Shown: positions 9,320-18,477, counted from the first letter of the stretch. The stretch: DNA of 64,000 nucleotides from Methanofollis formosanus (GCF_019633745.1 NZ_CP037968.1:2176789-2240788), one strand, 5' to 3'. Numbers and translations: made by a program. Notes: generated by a model from the letters alone, not told the origin.

Positions 9320-11005
9320 ATGGACGCGACCAACCGGCAGGTTGCAGAGGTGCTTGCGGAGATCGGCGCCCTGCTCGAGATCCTTGGCGAGAACCCCTTC
9401 AAGGTGCGGGCCTATGCGAGGGCCGCCGAGGTGGTCGGGCACCTGGGCCGGTCGGTCGCGGGGATGGACAGAGACGAACTCGAGGTGCTTCCCGGGATCG
9501 GGAAGGCAATTGCAGAGAAGATCACCGAGATCGTCGAGACCGGCACCTGCAGGGAACGGGAACGTCTCCGCGAGGCGATGCCGCCCGGGTTACCGGCGCT
9601 GCTGGACCTCCAGGGTGTAGGCCCAAAGACCGTCCGCAGACTCTGGAAAGATCTCGGGGTCGGTGGGCTCGACGACCTCGAGGCCGCGGCACGGGGGCAC
9701 CGGATCCGGACGCTCAGGGGCTTTGGCGAGAAGAAGGAGCATGAGATCCTCAGGGCGGTCGGCGTCGCCAGGAGGGGTTCCGAACGGATGAGCCTGACCG
9801 AGGCCGAACCGCTGGCAGACCTGCTGCTCGCCGCCATCCCCGGGGAGGCACGGGTGGCCGGCAGCCTCCGGCGCGGCCGGTCCACCATCGGCGACATCGA
9901 TATCGTCACCCTCGCACCAGCCGCCGAGACCGCCCTGGCCCTGGCCGGGGTCGCCGACGAGGTCATTGACGCCGGGGAGAAGAAGGTCTCGGTCAGGATC
10001 GGCGGACGGCGGGCCGACGTCAGGTTCACCGCTCCCGACGAGATCGGGGCGATGCTCCTGTATCTCACCGGCTCGAAGGCCTTCAACATCAGGCTCAGGG
10101 AGGTCGCCCGGTCCGCTGGCATGCGCCTGAACGAGTACGGGCTGACCGACCAGGAGACCGGCGGACTCAGGCGGTTCAGGACCGAAGATGAGGTTTTTGC
10201 GGCGCTTGGGATGAGTCCGGTCCCGCCGGAACTGCGTGAGGACCGGGGAGAGGTGGAACTGGCCCTCGAAGGGGCTCTTCCTTCCCTCGTGGACGTGCAG
10301 GAGGTCAGGGGCGACCTCCATGTCCACTCAGATTGGAGCGACGGCTCGATGAGCCTGGAGGAGATCGCCGCCGCCGGGGAGGCGAGGGGCTACGAGTATG
10401 TCCTGGTCAGCGACCACTCGGCAAGCCTCGGGATCGCCCGCGGCCTCGACGCCCCGGGGCTTGCACGGCAACAGGCGGCGATCGAGCAGGTGAACCGCAC
10501 TGCAGGGTGCACGCTCCTTGCCGGGGTGGAGGTGGACATCATTGCCGACGGGAGGCTCGGCCTCCCCGACGAGGCGTTGGAGGGCTGTGACCTGGTCATC
10601 GCATCGGTCCACTCGGCCTTCGGCCAGGACGAAGACGTGATGACCCGGCGGGTGATCGCCGCCATCGAGAACCGCCGCGTCGATATCATCGGCCATCCGA
10701 CCGGGCGGATCATCGGCCGGCGGCCGCCGGTGGCCGTCGACATGGAGCGAGTCATCGGCGCCGCAGCCGAAAACAGAACGGCCCTGGAGATCAACGCCTC
10801 CCCCGGCCGCCTGGATCTGGATGATATTTATATTAAGCAGGCCCATGAAAGGGGCGTGAGACTTGCAATCGGAACAGATGCCCACGCCCCCTCTGAACTC
10901 GCGAATATCAGATATGGTCTCGCCCTCGCACGCCGGGGGTGGTGCGGGCCCGGCGACATTCTCAATACCCGGTCACTTGCGGACCTGACGGGGCGGCACG
11001 GATGA
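9320..11005 (+). CDS. polX: Family X DNA polymerase with C-terminal PHP domain
   Basis: This 561-residue protein has the bacterial/archaeal PolX layout. An N-terminal HhH region (about 1-130, LPGIGKAIAEKI and LQGVGPKTVRRLW) is followed by a nucleotidyltransferase palm with GSLRRGRSTIGDIDIV, whose two Asp residues bind metal, and a third acidic residue in RADVRF. The C-terminal PHP domain starts near residue 335 (DLHVHSDWSDGSM, LVSDHS, IIGHPTGR, GTDAHAPSEL), normally giving 3'-5' exonuclease or AP endonuclease activity with Mn. The length matches the family (about 570). Expected role: gap filling in base excision repair. The ATG at 9320 has no clear ribosome site, so a leaderless transcript is likely. 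The stop overlaps the next start as ATGA. Confidence 0.92.
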   Translation: MDATNRQVAEVLAEIGALLEILGENPFKVRAYARAAEVVGHLGRSVAGMDRDELEVLPGIGKAIAEKITEIVETGTCRERERLREAMPPGLPALLDLQGVGPKTVRRLWKDLGVGGLDDLEAAARGHRIRTLRGFGEKKEHEILRAVGVARRGSERMSLTEAEPLADLLLAAIPGEARVAGSLRRGRSTIGDIDIVTLAPAAETALALAGVADEVIDAGEKKVSVRIGGRRADVRFTAPDEIGAMLLYLTGSKAFNIRLREVARSAGMRLNEYGLTDQETGGLRRFRTEDEVFAALGMSPVPPELREDRGEVELALEGALPSLVDVQEVRGDLHVHSDWSDGSMSLEEIAAAGEARGYEYVLVSDHSASLGIARGLDAPGLARQQAAIEQVNRTAGCTLLAGVEVDIIADGRLGLPDEALEGCDLVIASVHSAFGQDEDVMTRRVIAAIENRRVDIIGHPTGRIIGRRPPVAVDMERVIGAAAENRTALEINASPGRLDLDDIYIKQAHERGVRLAIGTDAHAPSELANIRYGLALARRGWCGPGDILNTRSLADLTGRHG

Positions 11006-11592
11006 TCCACTGGCTCTACGAGCGGCTCCTCCTCAGGAACCTGGATAAACTCCCTCACCATGTCTGTTTCATGATCACCGGCGAGGACATGATCGAAGCG
11101 CCCCGCCAGATCGTCGAGACGACGGAGTGGTGCCGGGAGGTCGGGCTCAGCGGGGCGACCTTCCATATCTCGACCGATCGGCCGGACGAGATCAGGGCAT
11201 GTCTCCCGGCGATCCGGAAGGTCGGAGACATCGCCAGCCTCAACCTCTACTATGCCGAGAACGTCGAGACGGCCGGCGAGGGGATGGAGGTGACCGTTGC
11301 CGTCGGAAAGAGCGGCCGGGAGGAGATCGCCGCATGTATCAGAAAGATCGCCGAAGAAGGGGTCGACCCTGCGGAGATCGACGAGGAGACGATCGAGCGC
11401 CACCTCACCTTCAGGTGCATGCCCGACCTGGTGATCAAGACCGGCGGCAACTATCTCACCGACTTTCTCATCTGGCAGTCCGTCTACTCTGAACTCTTTT
11501 TCCTTGATGTGAACTGGAAGTGGTTCAGGAAAGTCGACTTTCTCAGGGCCCTCAGGGACTACCAGTCCAGGGCGCGTCGGTTCGGGACCTGA
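11002..11592 (+). CDS. Cis-prenyltransferase-like protein without the catalytic motif
   Basis: This 196-residue protein aligns along its length with the cis-prenyltransferase at 8160-8924. The N-terminus WLYERLLLRNLDKLPHHV matches YERYLNWQCKHIPAHI, and the C-terminus SELFFLDVNWKWFRKVDFLRALRDYQSRARR matches the end of that enzyme in shorter pieces. The catalytic motif DGNRR is replaced by TGEDM, so the essential Asp is gone, and the RTG...SNFLxW segment has become KTGGNYLTDFLIW. It is also about 60 residues shorter, with a deletion after the first strand. It therefore looks like a non-catalytic partner subunit, comparable to Nus1/NgBR in eukaryotic heteromeric enzymes. The start overlaps the polX stop (ATGA), so it is translationally coupled to polX. 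Confidence 0.8.
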   Translation: MIHWLYERLLLRNLDKLPHHVCFMITGEDMIEAPRQIVETTEWCREVGLSGATFHISTDRPDEIRACLPAIRKVGDIASLNLYYAENVETAGEGMEVTVAVGKSGREEIAACIRKIAEEGVDPAEIDEETIERHLTFRCMPDLVIKTGGNYLTDFLIWQSVYSELFFLDVNWKWFRKVDFLRALRDYQSRARRFGT

Positions 11593-11659
11593 ACAGGGCG
11601 CGGGGCGGCAGGGTTGCCGGGGGGTGCCCCGGATCCCCGGGATGGCGATTGGGCCGGAA

Positions 11660-12205
11660 AGGCAAAATCGGGCCCTGTAGAAAGCATCCCCCTTTTCATC
11701 ATCTCAACCCCCCTGTGAACCGCGAATCCATCGCCTTCCTTCATGCTCACGCCGGGGACGTTGCCCCTGGACCCCCACGACGAAGATAGGGGTGGGGCGG
11801 CAGCACGCTCTTGAACGAAACCGTACTTCAGAGCCTTCATTCCCCTCACCTGTCAGGGCCAGGGGAGTTTTGGGATGACCTCCATGAAAATGATCCCGAA
11901 GATTATCTCTCCGGGTTTGCATGAGAATGTGCACTCACCAGATCTCTTTGAAGATGATACACAGATGATAGAACATTCTTCAGAGTGATCGGCCGCCTCC
12001 AATCGTTGAATCTTCACCGTCGTCTCGCGCCGGGGGGCGTTGCCCCCGAACCCCCCCCACGGCGAGGATAGGCAGGGGCGGCGGTTGAACGAAGTCTCCA
12101 CCGATTCTTCTGTCTTGAAAAGAGAGAGAAAACAAGCGACGGAAAATGTTCATCCCGTGTGCTTGAGGCGTGCTTTCACCTCATGAGCAATTCTACACGG
12201 TGTGC
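11660..12205. mobile_element. MITE-like element
   Basis: The left end GGGCCCTGTAGAAA (about 11669) and the right end (about 12158-12203, arms GAGGCG and CACCTC, then AGCAATTCTACAC) are inverted. The interior has GC-rich hairpin boxes near 11760 and 12030 and a module also present near 1935 and 25570 (ending TTTTGGGATGACCTC). No coding sequence was found inside. Confidence 0.7.
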
Positions 12206-12365
12206 GCCCCATAAATTGCCCCTCGATTTGGGCTTCTCTTCCGCCCTTTTCAGGGGCGTACCTGGAGTTCATGGCCCCATCATATTACCTTGGGTCATAC
12301 CGACGCTCAGCGGCCCTTGAGAGGCCCGGTTTCTTCCATGCATTGAGGTAAATACGGTCTCTATG

Positions 12366-12448
12366 CCTATATCCCCAAAGACGCCCGATACGGGCCCGGA
12401 TCGGGGGGTCTGTCCCGGGATCCGGCGGCGATATGGCCGTATTTGGGG
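12366..12448 (+). ncRNA. Candidate structured RNA or leader upstream of the iron operon
   Basis: Three nested inverted repeats lie in the gap 12206-12604. CCCCAA at 12373-12378 pairs with TTGGGG at 12443-12448, ATACGG at 12388-12393 with CCGTAT at 12437-12442, and CCGGATC at 12396-12402 with GATCCGG at 12419-12425. A TATA-like CTATATCC is at 12366. It ends about 155 bases before the DtxR-type regulator, which has its own TATA-like ATCCATAAGAC near 12569. It could be a small RNA, a leader structure or simply a palindromic repeat; no family was recognised. Confidence 0.3.
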
Positions 12449-12604
12449 GAGAGCCGTCGTAACGGGAAGGCAAGGAGATGAGCGTGAAGAAGGGAGTGCT
12501 GTCCTCGCCGATCCTCATTAAAGGAGAGTCCGGGGGAAGGGCGGACCCGTCGCGGTCTGCAGGGAACCAAATCCATAAGACTGGAAACCCCAAACAATGT
12601 AGGT

Positions 12605-13273
12605 ATGAGTTCTTCCGTCCGGGAAGACTGTCTTGAGGCGATCCTGACCCTGGTGCAGGAGCACGAGCGCCCGGTCAGCGCCATGGAGATCGGCGAAGCG
12701 GTGGAGGCAACCGCGTCCGAGGTCACGACATCGGTCCAGGCGCTGGTCGAGGAAGGGTGCCTCAGGGGTGAGGACGGAGGATATCTGCTGACGCCTCGGG
12801 GGAGAAGTGCAGCAGAGGCTGTTTTAAGGAAGCACCGCGTGCTCGAGTGTTTCCTGCATGAGATGCTCGGGATGGACGAGAACACCGCCTCGAAAGAGGC
12901 CTGCATCCTTGAACATACCGTCTCGGACGAAGCCATCGATCGGCTCTCCAGTTATATGGGGAACCCTCGCAGCCGGGCACGGGGACGGGGAGGGCTGCGG
13001 CGACATGGCGCTCCCCCGGCCGACTGCCCGATGGATCCCATCCACAACGGCCACCGCCCGCTCCTGGACTTTTCCGAAGGGGCGACGGTGAAGGTCGCGA
13101 TGATCCGGTGCATCGGCCGGAACCGTCGGCTCATCGACCTCGGGATCCTTCCGGGCAGAGAGATCACGATCCGGCGCAAGCTCCATAACAACGCCCTGGT
13201 GGTCGGCGTGATGGGTGCCGACATCGCACTCTCTCCAGAGATCGCATCGATCATCTTTGTGGAGAGGACTTGA
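12605..13273 (+). CDS. DtxR/MntR-type metalloregulator with FeoA domain
   Basis: This 222-residue protein starts with a winged helix (about residues 5-70, ending in GYLLTPRGRSAAEAVLRKHR), then a metal-binding and dimerisation region (VLECFLHEMLGMDENTASKEACILEH, with His and Glu ligands), and ends with an FeoA/SH3-like domain (about 150-222, LLDFSEGATVKV...LIDLGILPGREITI). Such proteins repress iron or manganese uptake genes when metal is bound. It overlaps the feoB start by one base, so it very likely controls the ferrous iron transporter encoded next. A Cys plus His stretch (ADCPMDPIHNGH) in the middle might bind metal. Confidence 0.85.
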   Translation: MSSSVREDCLEAILTLVQEHERPVSAMEIGEAVEATASEVTTSVQALVEEGCLRGEDGGYLLTPRGRSAAEAVLRKHRVLECFLHEMLGMDENTASKEACILEHTVSDEAIDRLSSYMGNPRSRARGRGGLRRHGAPPADCPMDPIHNGHRPLLDFSEGATVKVAMIRCIGRNRRLIDLGILPGREITIRRKLHNNALVVGVMGADIALSPEIASIIFVERT

Positions 13274-15129
13274 TGAGGTGCGCGCTTGTCGGGAACCCGA
13301 GCGTCGGCAAGTCGCTCATCTTCAACCAGCTCACCGGCCTCGGCGTCGAGGTGAGCAACTATCCTGGCACGACCGTCGAGTTGATGCAGGGGACGCTCTG
13401 TTACCAGCGTTCCTCGATTGAGGTCGTCGACCTCCCTGGCATCTATTCTCTGGACGGCGATTCGGCCGAAGAGGAACTGGTCCGGACGTACCTGATGACC
13501 GATGCGCCGGAAGTCATCGTTGCAGTCCTCGACGCCACCCGGCTTGAGCGCAACCTCTACCTTCTCCTCCAGGTGGCCGAGTATGGGATCCCGACCGTCG
13601 TCGTCCTGAATATGATCGACGAAGCGGCGGCCCAGGGGATCGCCATCGACCGCGAACGCCTCGCCGAACTCCTCGGCCTGCCGGTGATCGAGACCGCCGC
13701 CTCCCAGGGACAGAATATCGGCGAGATCATCCCGGCGGTCCTGACCGCGACGAAGACCGCGACGCTCTCGGTCCCGTACAACCCCCAGGTCGAGGCCGGG
13801 ATCAGGAGTCTGGAGAAACTCTATGGTGCCTCCAGGCTCCGGGCTCTCCAGGCCCTGCAGGGGATCGGCGACGATGCCGAACTCCTCGAAGGGGCCCAGA
13901 CGATCGCGGAAGAGATCGAGGCCAGGAATCATATGGCCCCCCACCAGATCGTCGCCGCCAACCGCTATCTCTGTGCCCGGCGGATCATCGAGGCCGTCAT
14001 CGGTGCCCAGGAACCGGACCACCGGTTCTCTCTTGACCGCCTCCTGACCCGGGCCTTCCCCGGTATCCCGATCCTCGCGCTGGTCCTCCTCTCGATGCTG
14101 GTCACCGTCTTCATCGCCGGCTCGTTTCTCGAAGAACTGATCGTCGAGAACTTCAACCTCTATATCATCGAACCCTTCCTGGCCCTCTCCCTCCATCCGC
14201 TTGCCGAGACCCTCGGTCACGCCGCGCTCCTTGCGGTGGTGGCAGGGCTCGGGATCGCCTTCCCGTTCGTCTTCATCTTCTACATCCTCCTCTCGATCAT
14301 CGAAGACACCGGCTATATGACCCGGGCCGCCTTCCTCGCCGACCGCTCAATGCATCACCTCGGCCTCCACGGCGGGGCCCTCATCCCGATGGTGATGGCG
14401 TTCGGGTGCAATGTCCCTGCCGTCATGGCGACCGGGCAGATGCGGAGCGGCAGGGAACGGACCATCGCCGCCTTCCTCATCACGATGGTCCCCTGCTCGG
14501 CCAGAACGGTGATCATCGCCGGGATCGTCGCTGCGTTTGTGGGGATCGGCGCGGCCCTCTCGGTGTACCTCATCGTCCTCGCTCTCATCCTGCTCACCGG
14601 GTATGTCATTGCCAGGTACGTTCCCGGAGGACAGTACGGCATGATCCTGGAGATGGCCCCCCTGCGCCGCCCTGACCCGGTCCTGGTGCTACGCAAGTCA
14701 TGGGAACGGATCAAGGAGTTTCTCTTCATCGCCATGCCGCTCCTTCTGGTCGGCAGCGTCGTCCTGGGCGCGCTGGACTATTTCGGCTACGTGGAAGCCT
14801 TTTCCCGGGCGGTCGCCCCTATCTCCGAAGGGCTGCTCGGCCTCCCCGCCTACGCCTCCACCGCCCTCCTCTTCGGGATCCTCAGGAAGGAGATGGCCTT
14901 CGAGACCCTCGCCGTCCTGGCCGGGACCACCGACCTTGGATCGGCGATGACCGCGGTCCAGCTCTACACCTTCGCCGTGATCAGCGTTCTCTTCGTTCCC
15001 TGCATATCCACCATCGCCGTCCTCCTCAAACAGGTGGGGACAAAGATCACGCTTGCCGTTTCGGCATACACGATCATGCTCGGTTTTTTGGTGGGCGGGA
15101 TCATACACCTGATCACAGGTATGGTCTGA
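13273..15129 (+). CDS. feoB: Ferrous iron transporter FeoB
   Basis: This 618-residue membrane protein imports Fe2+. The N-terminal G domain has G1 GNPSVGKS (residues 7-14), VSNYPGTTVE, DLPGIYSL and the G4 motif NMID, followed by a helical spacer. The membrane part, from about residue 270, contains the Nramp-like gates (GYMTRAAFLADRSMHHLGLHGGALIPMVMAFGCNVPAVMATG and VPCSARTVI, given here as landmarks only in part: GCNVPA and PCSART). The start ATG overlaps the regulator's TGA (TGATG) with GGAGAGG 5 bases upstream. FeoA is not a separate gene; its domain is fused to the regulator. The next gene starts one base after the stop, suggesting a longer operon. Confidence 0.95.
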   Translation: MRCALVGNPSVGKSLIFNQLTGLGVEVSNYPGTTVELMQGTLCYQRSSIEVVDLPGIYSLDGDSAEEELVRTYLMTDAPEVIVAVLDATRLERNLYLLLQVAEYGIPTVVVLNMIDEAAAQGIAIDRERLAELLGLPVIETAASQGQNIGEIIPAVLTATKTATLSVPYNPQVEAGIRSLEKLYGASRLRALQALQGIGDDAELLEGAQTIAEEIEARNHMAPHQIVAANRYLCARRIIEAVIGAQEPDHRFSLDRLLTRAFPGIPILALVLLSMLVTVFIAGSFLEELIVENFNLYIIEPFLALSLHPLAETLGHAALLAVVAGLGIAFPFVFIFYILLSIIEDTGYMTRAAFLADRSMHHLGLHGGALIPMVMAFGCNVPAVMATGQMRSGRERTIAAFLITMVPCSARTVIIAGIVAAFVGIGAALSVYLIVLALILLTGYVIARYVPGGQYGMILEMAPLRRPDPVLVLRKSWERIKEFLFIAMPLLLVGSVVLGALDYFGYVEAFSRAVAPISEGLLGLPAYASTALLFGILRKEMAFETLAVLAGTTDLGSAMTAVQLYTFAVISVLFVPCISTIAVLLKQVGTKITLAVSAYTIMLGFLVGGIIHLITGMV

Positions 15130-15130
15130 T

Positions 15131-15841
15131 ATGGATCCGTTCAAGACAGGCATCCAGGCGATCGACGAGACCACAGGAGGGATCCCTCCGGCTTCCAATC
15201 TGCTTCTTCTTGCTCCTCCCTTTGCCGGTGCCGATCGTCTGGCATATCATCTGGCCCAGCCCGGAGAGAGCGACTATACGGTCGTCATCTCTGCCGACGG
15301 CGATGCGCTGGATGTCGAGGATTCATTCGATCTCTCTGAAGAGGAACGCCGCCGCCTCTGGATCATCGACTGCATCACCAGGACGATGGAGCCCACCGCT
15401 ACCGACAGCGACCGGGTGAAGTACGTGGCGAGTCCGGTGGACCTGACTGGCATGGGGATCAAGTTCACCAGGATCCTGGAGGAGATCAAGGCTGAAGAAG
15501 CGGCCGGGGGCACCGGCGGGGTGCCGCGGGTGCGGTTCTGTGTCAACTCTCTCTCGAGTTTTCTCATCTATTCAAAACTCGAGGCGATTTACCGGTTCTT
15601 CCATATTCTCTCCGCCAGGGTCAGGCGGATGAACGGGTTTGCCGTCTATCTGCTCAACCCCACCGCGGTCGACGAGAAGACCATCTCGACCCTTGAACAG
15701 TTGATGAACGGGGTCATCGAGGTCTCGGCTGATGACCGCGGCGACGGGGTGAGATCGCTGGACCTCAGGACGAAGGGTGGTGTCGTCGTTCGGGACGTCC
15801 GCTACCACATTGCAGGAAACGAACTTGTGGTGGAACCATGA
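15131..15841 (+). CDS. RecA/KaiC-like (RAD55-type) protein lacking a Walker A motif
   Basis: This 236-residue protein has the start typical of archaeal KaiC/RAD55 ATPases (FKTGIQAIDETTGG), but the P-loop position reads LLAPPFAGADRLA, with no GKT/S, so ATP binding is doubtful. A Walker B-like strand RVRFCVNSLSSFL and the segment RVRRMNGFAVYLLNP follow. It starts one base after feoB and overlaps the next gene by four bases (ATGA). Related single-domain proteins are common in methanogens and haloarchaea, usually in signalling contexts; the function is not known. Its location next to a KaiC-like/GTPase fusion suggests the two proteins form one complex. Confidence 0.7.
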   Translation: MDPFKTGIQAIDETTGGIPPASNLLLLAPPFAGADRLAYHLAQPGESDYTVVISADGDALDVEDSFDLSEEERRRLWIIDCITRTMEPTATDSDRVKYVASPVDLTGMGIKFTRILEEIKAEEAAGGTGGVPRVRFCVNSLSSFLIYSKLEAIYRFFHILSARVRRMNGFAVYLLNPTAVDEKTISTLEQLMNGVIEVSADDRGDGVRSLDLRTKGGVVVRDVRYHIAGNELVVEP

Positions 15842-17013
15842 TCCGGACCGGTATCCTTGCGTTCGACAGAATGATCGGGGGGGGCGTACCGAAGGGAAAA
15901 GGGGCCCTCTTCTCGCTGGGGCTTGGGGTGGAAGGGCAGCAGTTTCTCTTCAGCGCCCTCAAGAGCGCCAGGCGGCAGGAACGACGTTGCCTGGTGGTGG
16001 TTCCCCACGCTACCAGAGATGCGTTCCTTGCCGGGTTTGCCGGGACACCGTACCGTGTCGAGGCGGGAACGGGGATCGAGTTCTTTGACGCTTCGGTCTT
16101 CGAGGAGATCGACGCCGGACGCGCCGCCACCCCGGAGAGCGAGGCCGGGATCTGGGAGGAACGGGTCGATACGGTGTTGGAGGAGCATGCCATCGACGCG
16201 GTCTTCCTGTACTCCAACCGTCTCTGTGACGCTCTCGGGACATGCCGGGCCCTCCGGCTCTTTGTCGATCTTTGCGCAGCGCGAGGCGTGACACTCTTTG
16301 TGGAGTATCTCAACCTCTATGACGACCGCCATCTCGAGGAGATCAGGGCCACCGTCCCCTTCGACCTGGTGGTGACGGCCGGCGAGGGGTTCGGGAACCA
16401 TATGTTCCTGAACTATTTCAGGGTGGAACAGGTATCATGGATGGATATCCCGTCCCGTCCTCTCCCCTTCGTGGTCCATGAAGACGGCCGTCTCGTCCCT
16501 CAGATCCCGAAGATCGTCGTCACCGGGCCGATGGACGCCGGCAAGACCACCTTCATCAGGACAGTCTCGAAGATGTGGGTCTCCTCGGATCATGAAGGGC
16601 TTTCAGGCACCCCGACGACGGTCGCGATGGACTTTGGAAATCCTGCGGTTACCTGCAGTGGTTTTGAGATCAATCTCTTCGGCACGCCCGGACAGGAACA
16701 CTTCGGGCCGATCATCAGGCACCTGCTCACCAATGCGACGGGGGTGGTCTTCATGGTGGACGGTTCCAGCGCCAGGGGCCTCGATGGGGCGCAGGGGATG
16801 CTGGCGCATGTGCTGGCCCTGGACGTCCCCTTTGTCGTGGGTGTGAATCGAAAGGACCGCCCCGGGGAGATCGGCGAAGAAGTGGTGCGGGAGAGGATCG
16901 GGATCCCTGAAGGGGTGCCGGTCATCTCGTTCTCGGCCCGGAAGCGGGACGAGGCGACGGCGGTGGTCGACGCCCTCGTGGGACTGATCGTCCACGGACA
17001 ATCTACGGAGTGA
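15838..17013 (+). CDS. KaiC-like domain fused to a CvnD/COG2229-type small GTPase
   Basis: The N-terminal half of this 391-residue protein (about 1-210) begins like a KaiC/RAD55 domain ([20 protein letters not shown]), but the P-loop is degenerate (LGLGVEGQQ). The C-terminal half (about 222-391) is a Ras-like GTPase with G1 GPMDAGKT (230-237), G3 in the form FGTPGQEHF (281-289) where the usual Asp is Gly, as in the COG2229 group that includes Streptomyces CvnD and relatives of MglA, G4 NRKD (337-340) and G5 SARK. Such GTPases act as switches with Roadblock proteins and sensor kinases, none of which is seen here. The gene overlaps the preceding RecA-like gene by 4 bases. Confidence 0.78.
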   Translation: MIRTGILAFDRMIGGGVPKGKGALFSLGLGVEGQQFLFSALKSARRQERRCLVVVPHATRDAFLAGFAGTPYRVEAGTGIEFFDASVFEEIDAGRAATPESEAGIWEERVDTVLEEHAIDAVFLYSNRLCDALGTCRALRLFVDLCAARGVTLFVEYLNLYDDRHLEEIRATVPFDLVVTAGEGFGNHMFLNYFRVEQVSWMDIPSRPLPFVVHEDGRLVPQIPKIVVTGPMDAGKTTFIRTVSKMWVSSDHEGLSGTPTTVAMDFGNPAVTCSGFEINLFGTPGQEHFGPIIRHLLTNATGVVFMVDGSSARGLDGAQGMLAHVLALDVPFVVGVNRKDRPGEIGEEVVRERIGIPEGVPVISFSARKRDEATAVVDALVGLIVHGQSTE

Positions 17014-17020
17014 ACGAGTG

Positions 17021-17770
17021 ATGCTGACATTTATCGGACTTGGTCTCTTTGATGAGAACGACGTATCGGTCAAGGGGCTGGAGCGGATCCGGCGGGCCGA
17101 CCATGTGTTTCTTGAATGCTATACCTCGGTCCTGACCGGGACGACCATTGAACGGATGGAGGAGTTCTTCGGGAAGGAAGTGAAGACGCTTGGCCGGGAC
17201 GACGTCGAGGGGCATCCTGAAGATTTTCTCGGGCTTGCAAAAGATTCGGACGTGGCGTTTCTCACCGCGGGCGATCCCATGGTCTCGACGACCCATATCG
17301 ACCTGCGGATCAGGGCCGCGGGCATGGGGGTCAGGACGGAGATCATCCATGGAGCCTCGATCGTGAGTGCGGTCTGCGGCCTTACCGGTTTGCAGAACTA
17401 CCGGTTCGGGAAGTCGTGCTCTCTTCCGTTCCCGTATGGGAAATGGGCGCCGAAGACTCCGATCGAGGTGATCGAGCACAACATGGCCGAGAACCTGCAC
17501 ACTCTCGTCTATCTGGACATCCAGCCTGACCGGTACATGCGGGTTCCTGAAGCGGTGGCGCTCCTCGAGGAGATGGCCGCCGAACGCGGTCTCTCGGTCC
17601 CGGTCTATGTGGGGGTGGCCAGGGCCGGGTCGGCCGAACCGATGGTCGCGGCCGGGACCGCCGGCGACCTGGCGACCGTGGACTTCGGCGGGCCGCTTCA
17701 TATTCTTGTCGTGCCCGCCGACCTGCACCATATGGAACGGGAATATCTTGAGACCTTTGCCGGCCTATGA
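17021..17770 (+). CDS. dphB: Diphthine synthase
   Basis: This 249-residue SAM-dependent methyltransferase trimethylates the modified histidine of elongation factor 2 during diphthamide synthesis. It has the family's N-terminus [20 protein letters not shown], the [13 protein letters not shown] and [20 protein letters not shown] segments (quoted as landmarks) and the expected length. GTG at 17018 is directly before the ATG at 17021; GGAGTGA at 17007-17013 is 7 bases from the ATG, so the ATG was chosen. It lies 7 bases after the GTPase gene and overlaps the next gene as ATGA. Confidence 0.93.
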   Translation: MLTFIGLGLFDENDVSVKGLERIRRADHVFLECYTSVLTGTTIERMEEFFGKEVKTLGRDDVEGHPEDFLGLAKDSDVAFLTAGDPMVSTTHIDLRIRAAGMGVRTEIIHGASIVSAVCGLTGLQNYRFGKSCSLPFPYGKWAPKTPIEVIEHNMAENLHTLVYLDIQPDRYMRVPEAVALLEEMAAERGLSVPVYVGVARAGSAEPMVAAGTAGDLATVDFGGPLHILVVPADLHHMEREYLETFAGL

Positions 17771-18333
17771 CACTGCCGCTCCGCGACGCCCTTGCCGCCG
17801 ATCTCTCCGCGGTCGCTCCCGCTCCTCCGGAGGGTTCGGCCCTTGCAGGGGTCTGTGCCTGTGTCCTGCGGATGGTCTCGTCCTATCTCTCTGACGGGAC
17901 GGTCTTTGCCGATGGGGGCGATCTGGTCAATGCCCATGCCAGTTTTGCCTATGCCTACGGGTGGCTGGACGCCGGCGCCTTCCTCGGGCTCTATCATGGC
18001 AGGACGGTTCCGGGCGACTATGACCTCTCCGCCTCGACCGGCCCGGACCTCCGCGCCCATCTGGAGGAGAAGACGGCCCGGTACGAACGGCTCCTGGCCG
18101 AGGCGACCGCGTCGGTCTCCCCGGCACCCGATCCCGAGACCCCGATGTACCGGGCGGCATGCCGGATCGCCGATGAGGGCCGGGCCGCGCTGGTACGGGG
18201 ACAGGAGTGTGCCGCCGACCTGCAGCTGGAAGAGGCGCTCGGCTGGTATTCGTACGGCTACGGCTGGCTTGACGCCGGGGTTCAGGCCGGAGTTTTTGGA
18301 ATTGTGGGGAGACGGGATATTTTTACGGTCTGA
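17767..18333 (+). CDS. DUF357-family protein (duplicated domain)
   Basis: This 188-residue protein contains two copies of the DUF357 signature, [15 protein letters not shown] near residue 58 and [15 protein letters not shown] near residue 163, indicating an internal duplication. DUF357 is an archaeal helical domain of unknown function. Its ATG overlaps the dphB stop codon. It ends a run of six genes from the DtxR-type regulator onward in which every gap is under 10 bases, so it may be cotranscribed with the iron uptake genes. Confidence 0.75.
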   Translation: MTLPLRDALAADLSAVAPAPPEGSALAGVCACVLRMVSSYLSDGTVFADGGDLVNAHASFAYAYGWLDAGAFLGLYHGRTVPGDYDLSASTGPDLRAHLEEKTARYERLLAEATASVSPAPDPETPMYRAACRIADEGRAALVRGQECAADLQLEEALGWYSYGYGWLDAGVQAGVFGIVGRRDIFTV

Positions 18334-18407
18334 ATAGGCTTTTTCCCCATTTTTTCGAGAGAATATATTCATATCTCCTCTTCTTCCTATTCCCGATACT
18401 CAAAGGG

Positions 18408-18466
18408 TTTATACTATGGTCCATAACCTTAGTGGAACAGAACGCACCCGGTCCTCCGCCGGGTGC
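18408..18466 (+). promoter_or_regulatory. TATA box and 8-bp leader hairpin with a TCCTCCG loop
   Basis: A BRE/TATA-like AAAGGGTTTATAC is at about 18402-18414, with a small inverted repeat TATGG-T-CCATA at 18415-18425. The leader then holds GCACCCGG (18444-18451) and CCGGGTGC (18459-18466), a perfect 8-bp stem. Its 7-base loop TCCTCCG resembles the anti-Shine-Dalgarno sequence and could pair with the ribosome site AGGGTG at 18468-18473. Confidence 0.45.
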
Positions 18467-18477
18467 AAGGGTGCCAG

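Noticed and set aside
12952-14220. 422-residue open frame antisense to the regulator and FeoB
   Set aside because: Overlaps well-supported conserved genes; no start signal and shadow-like composition.
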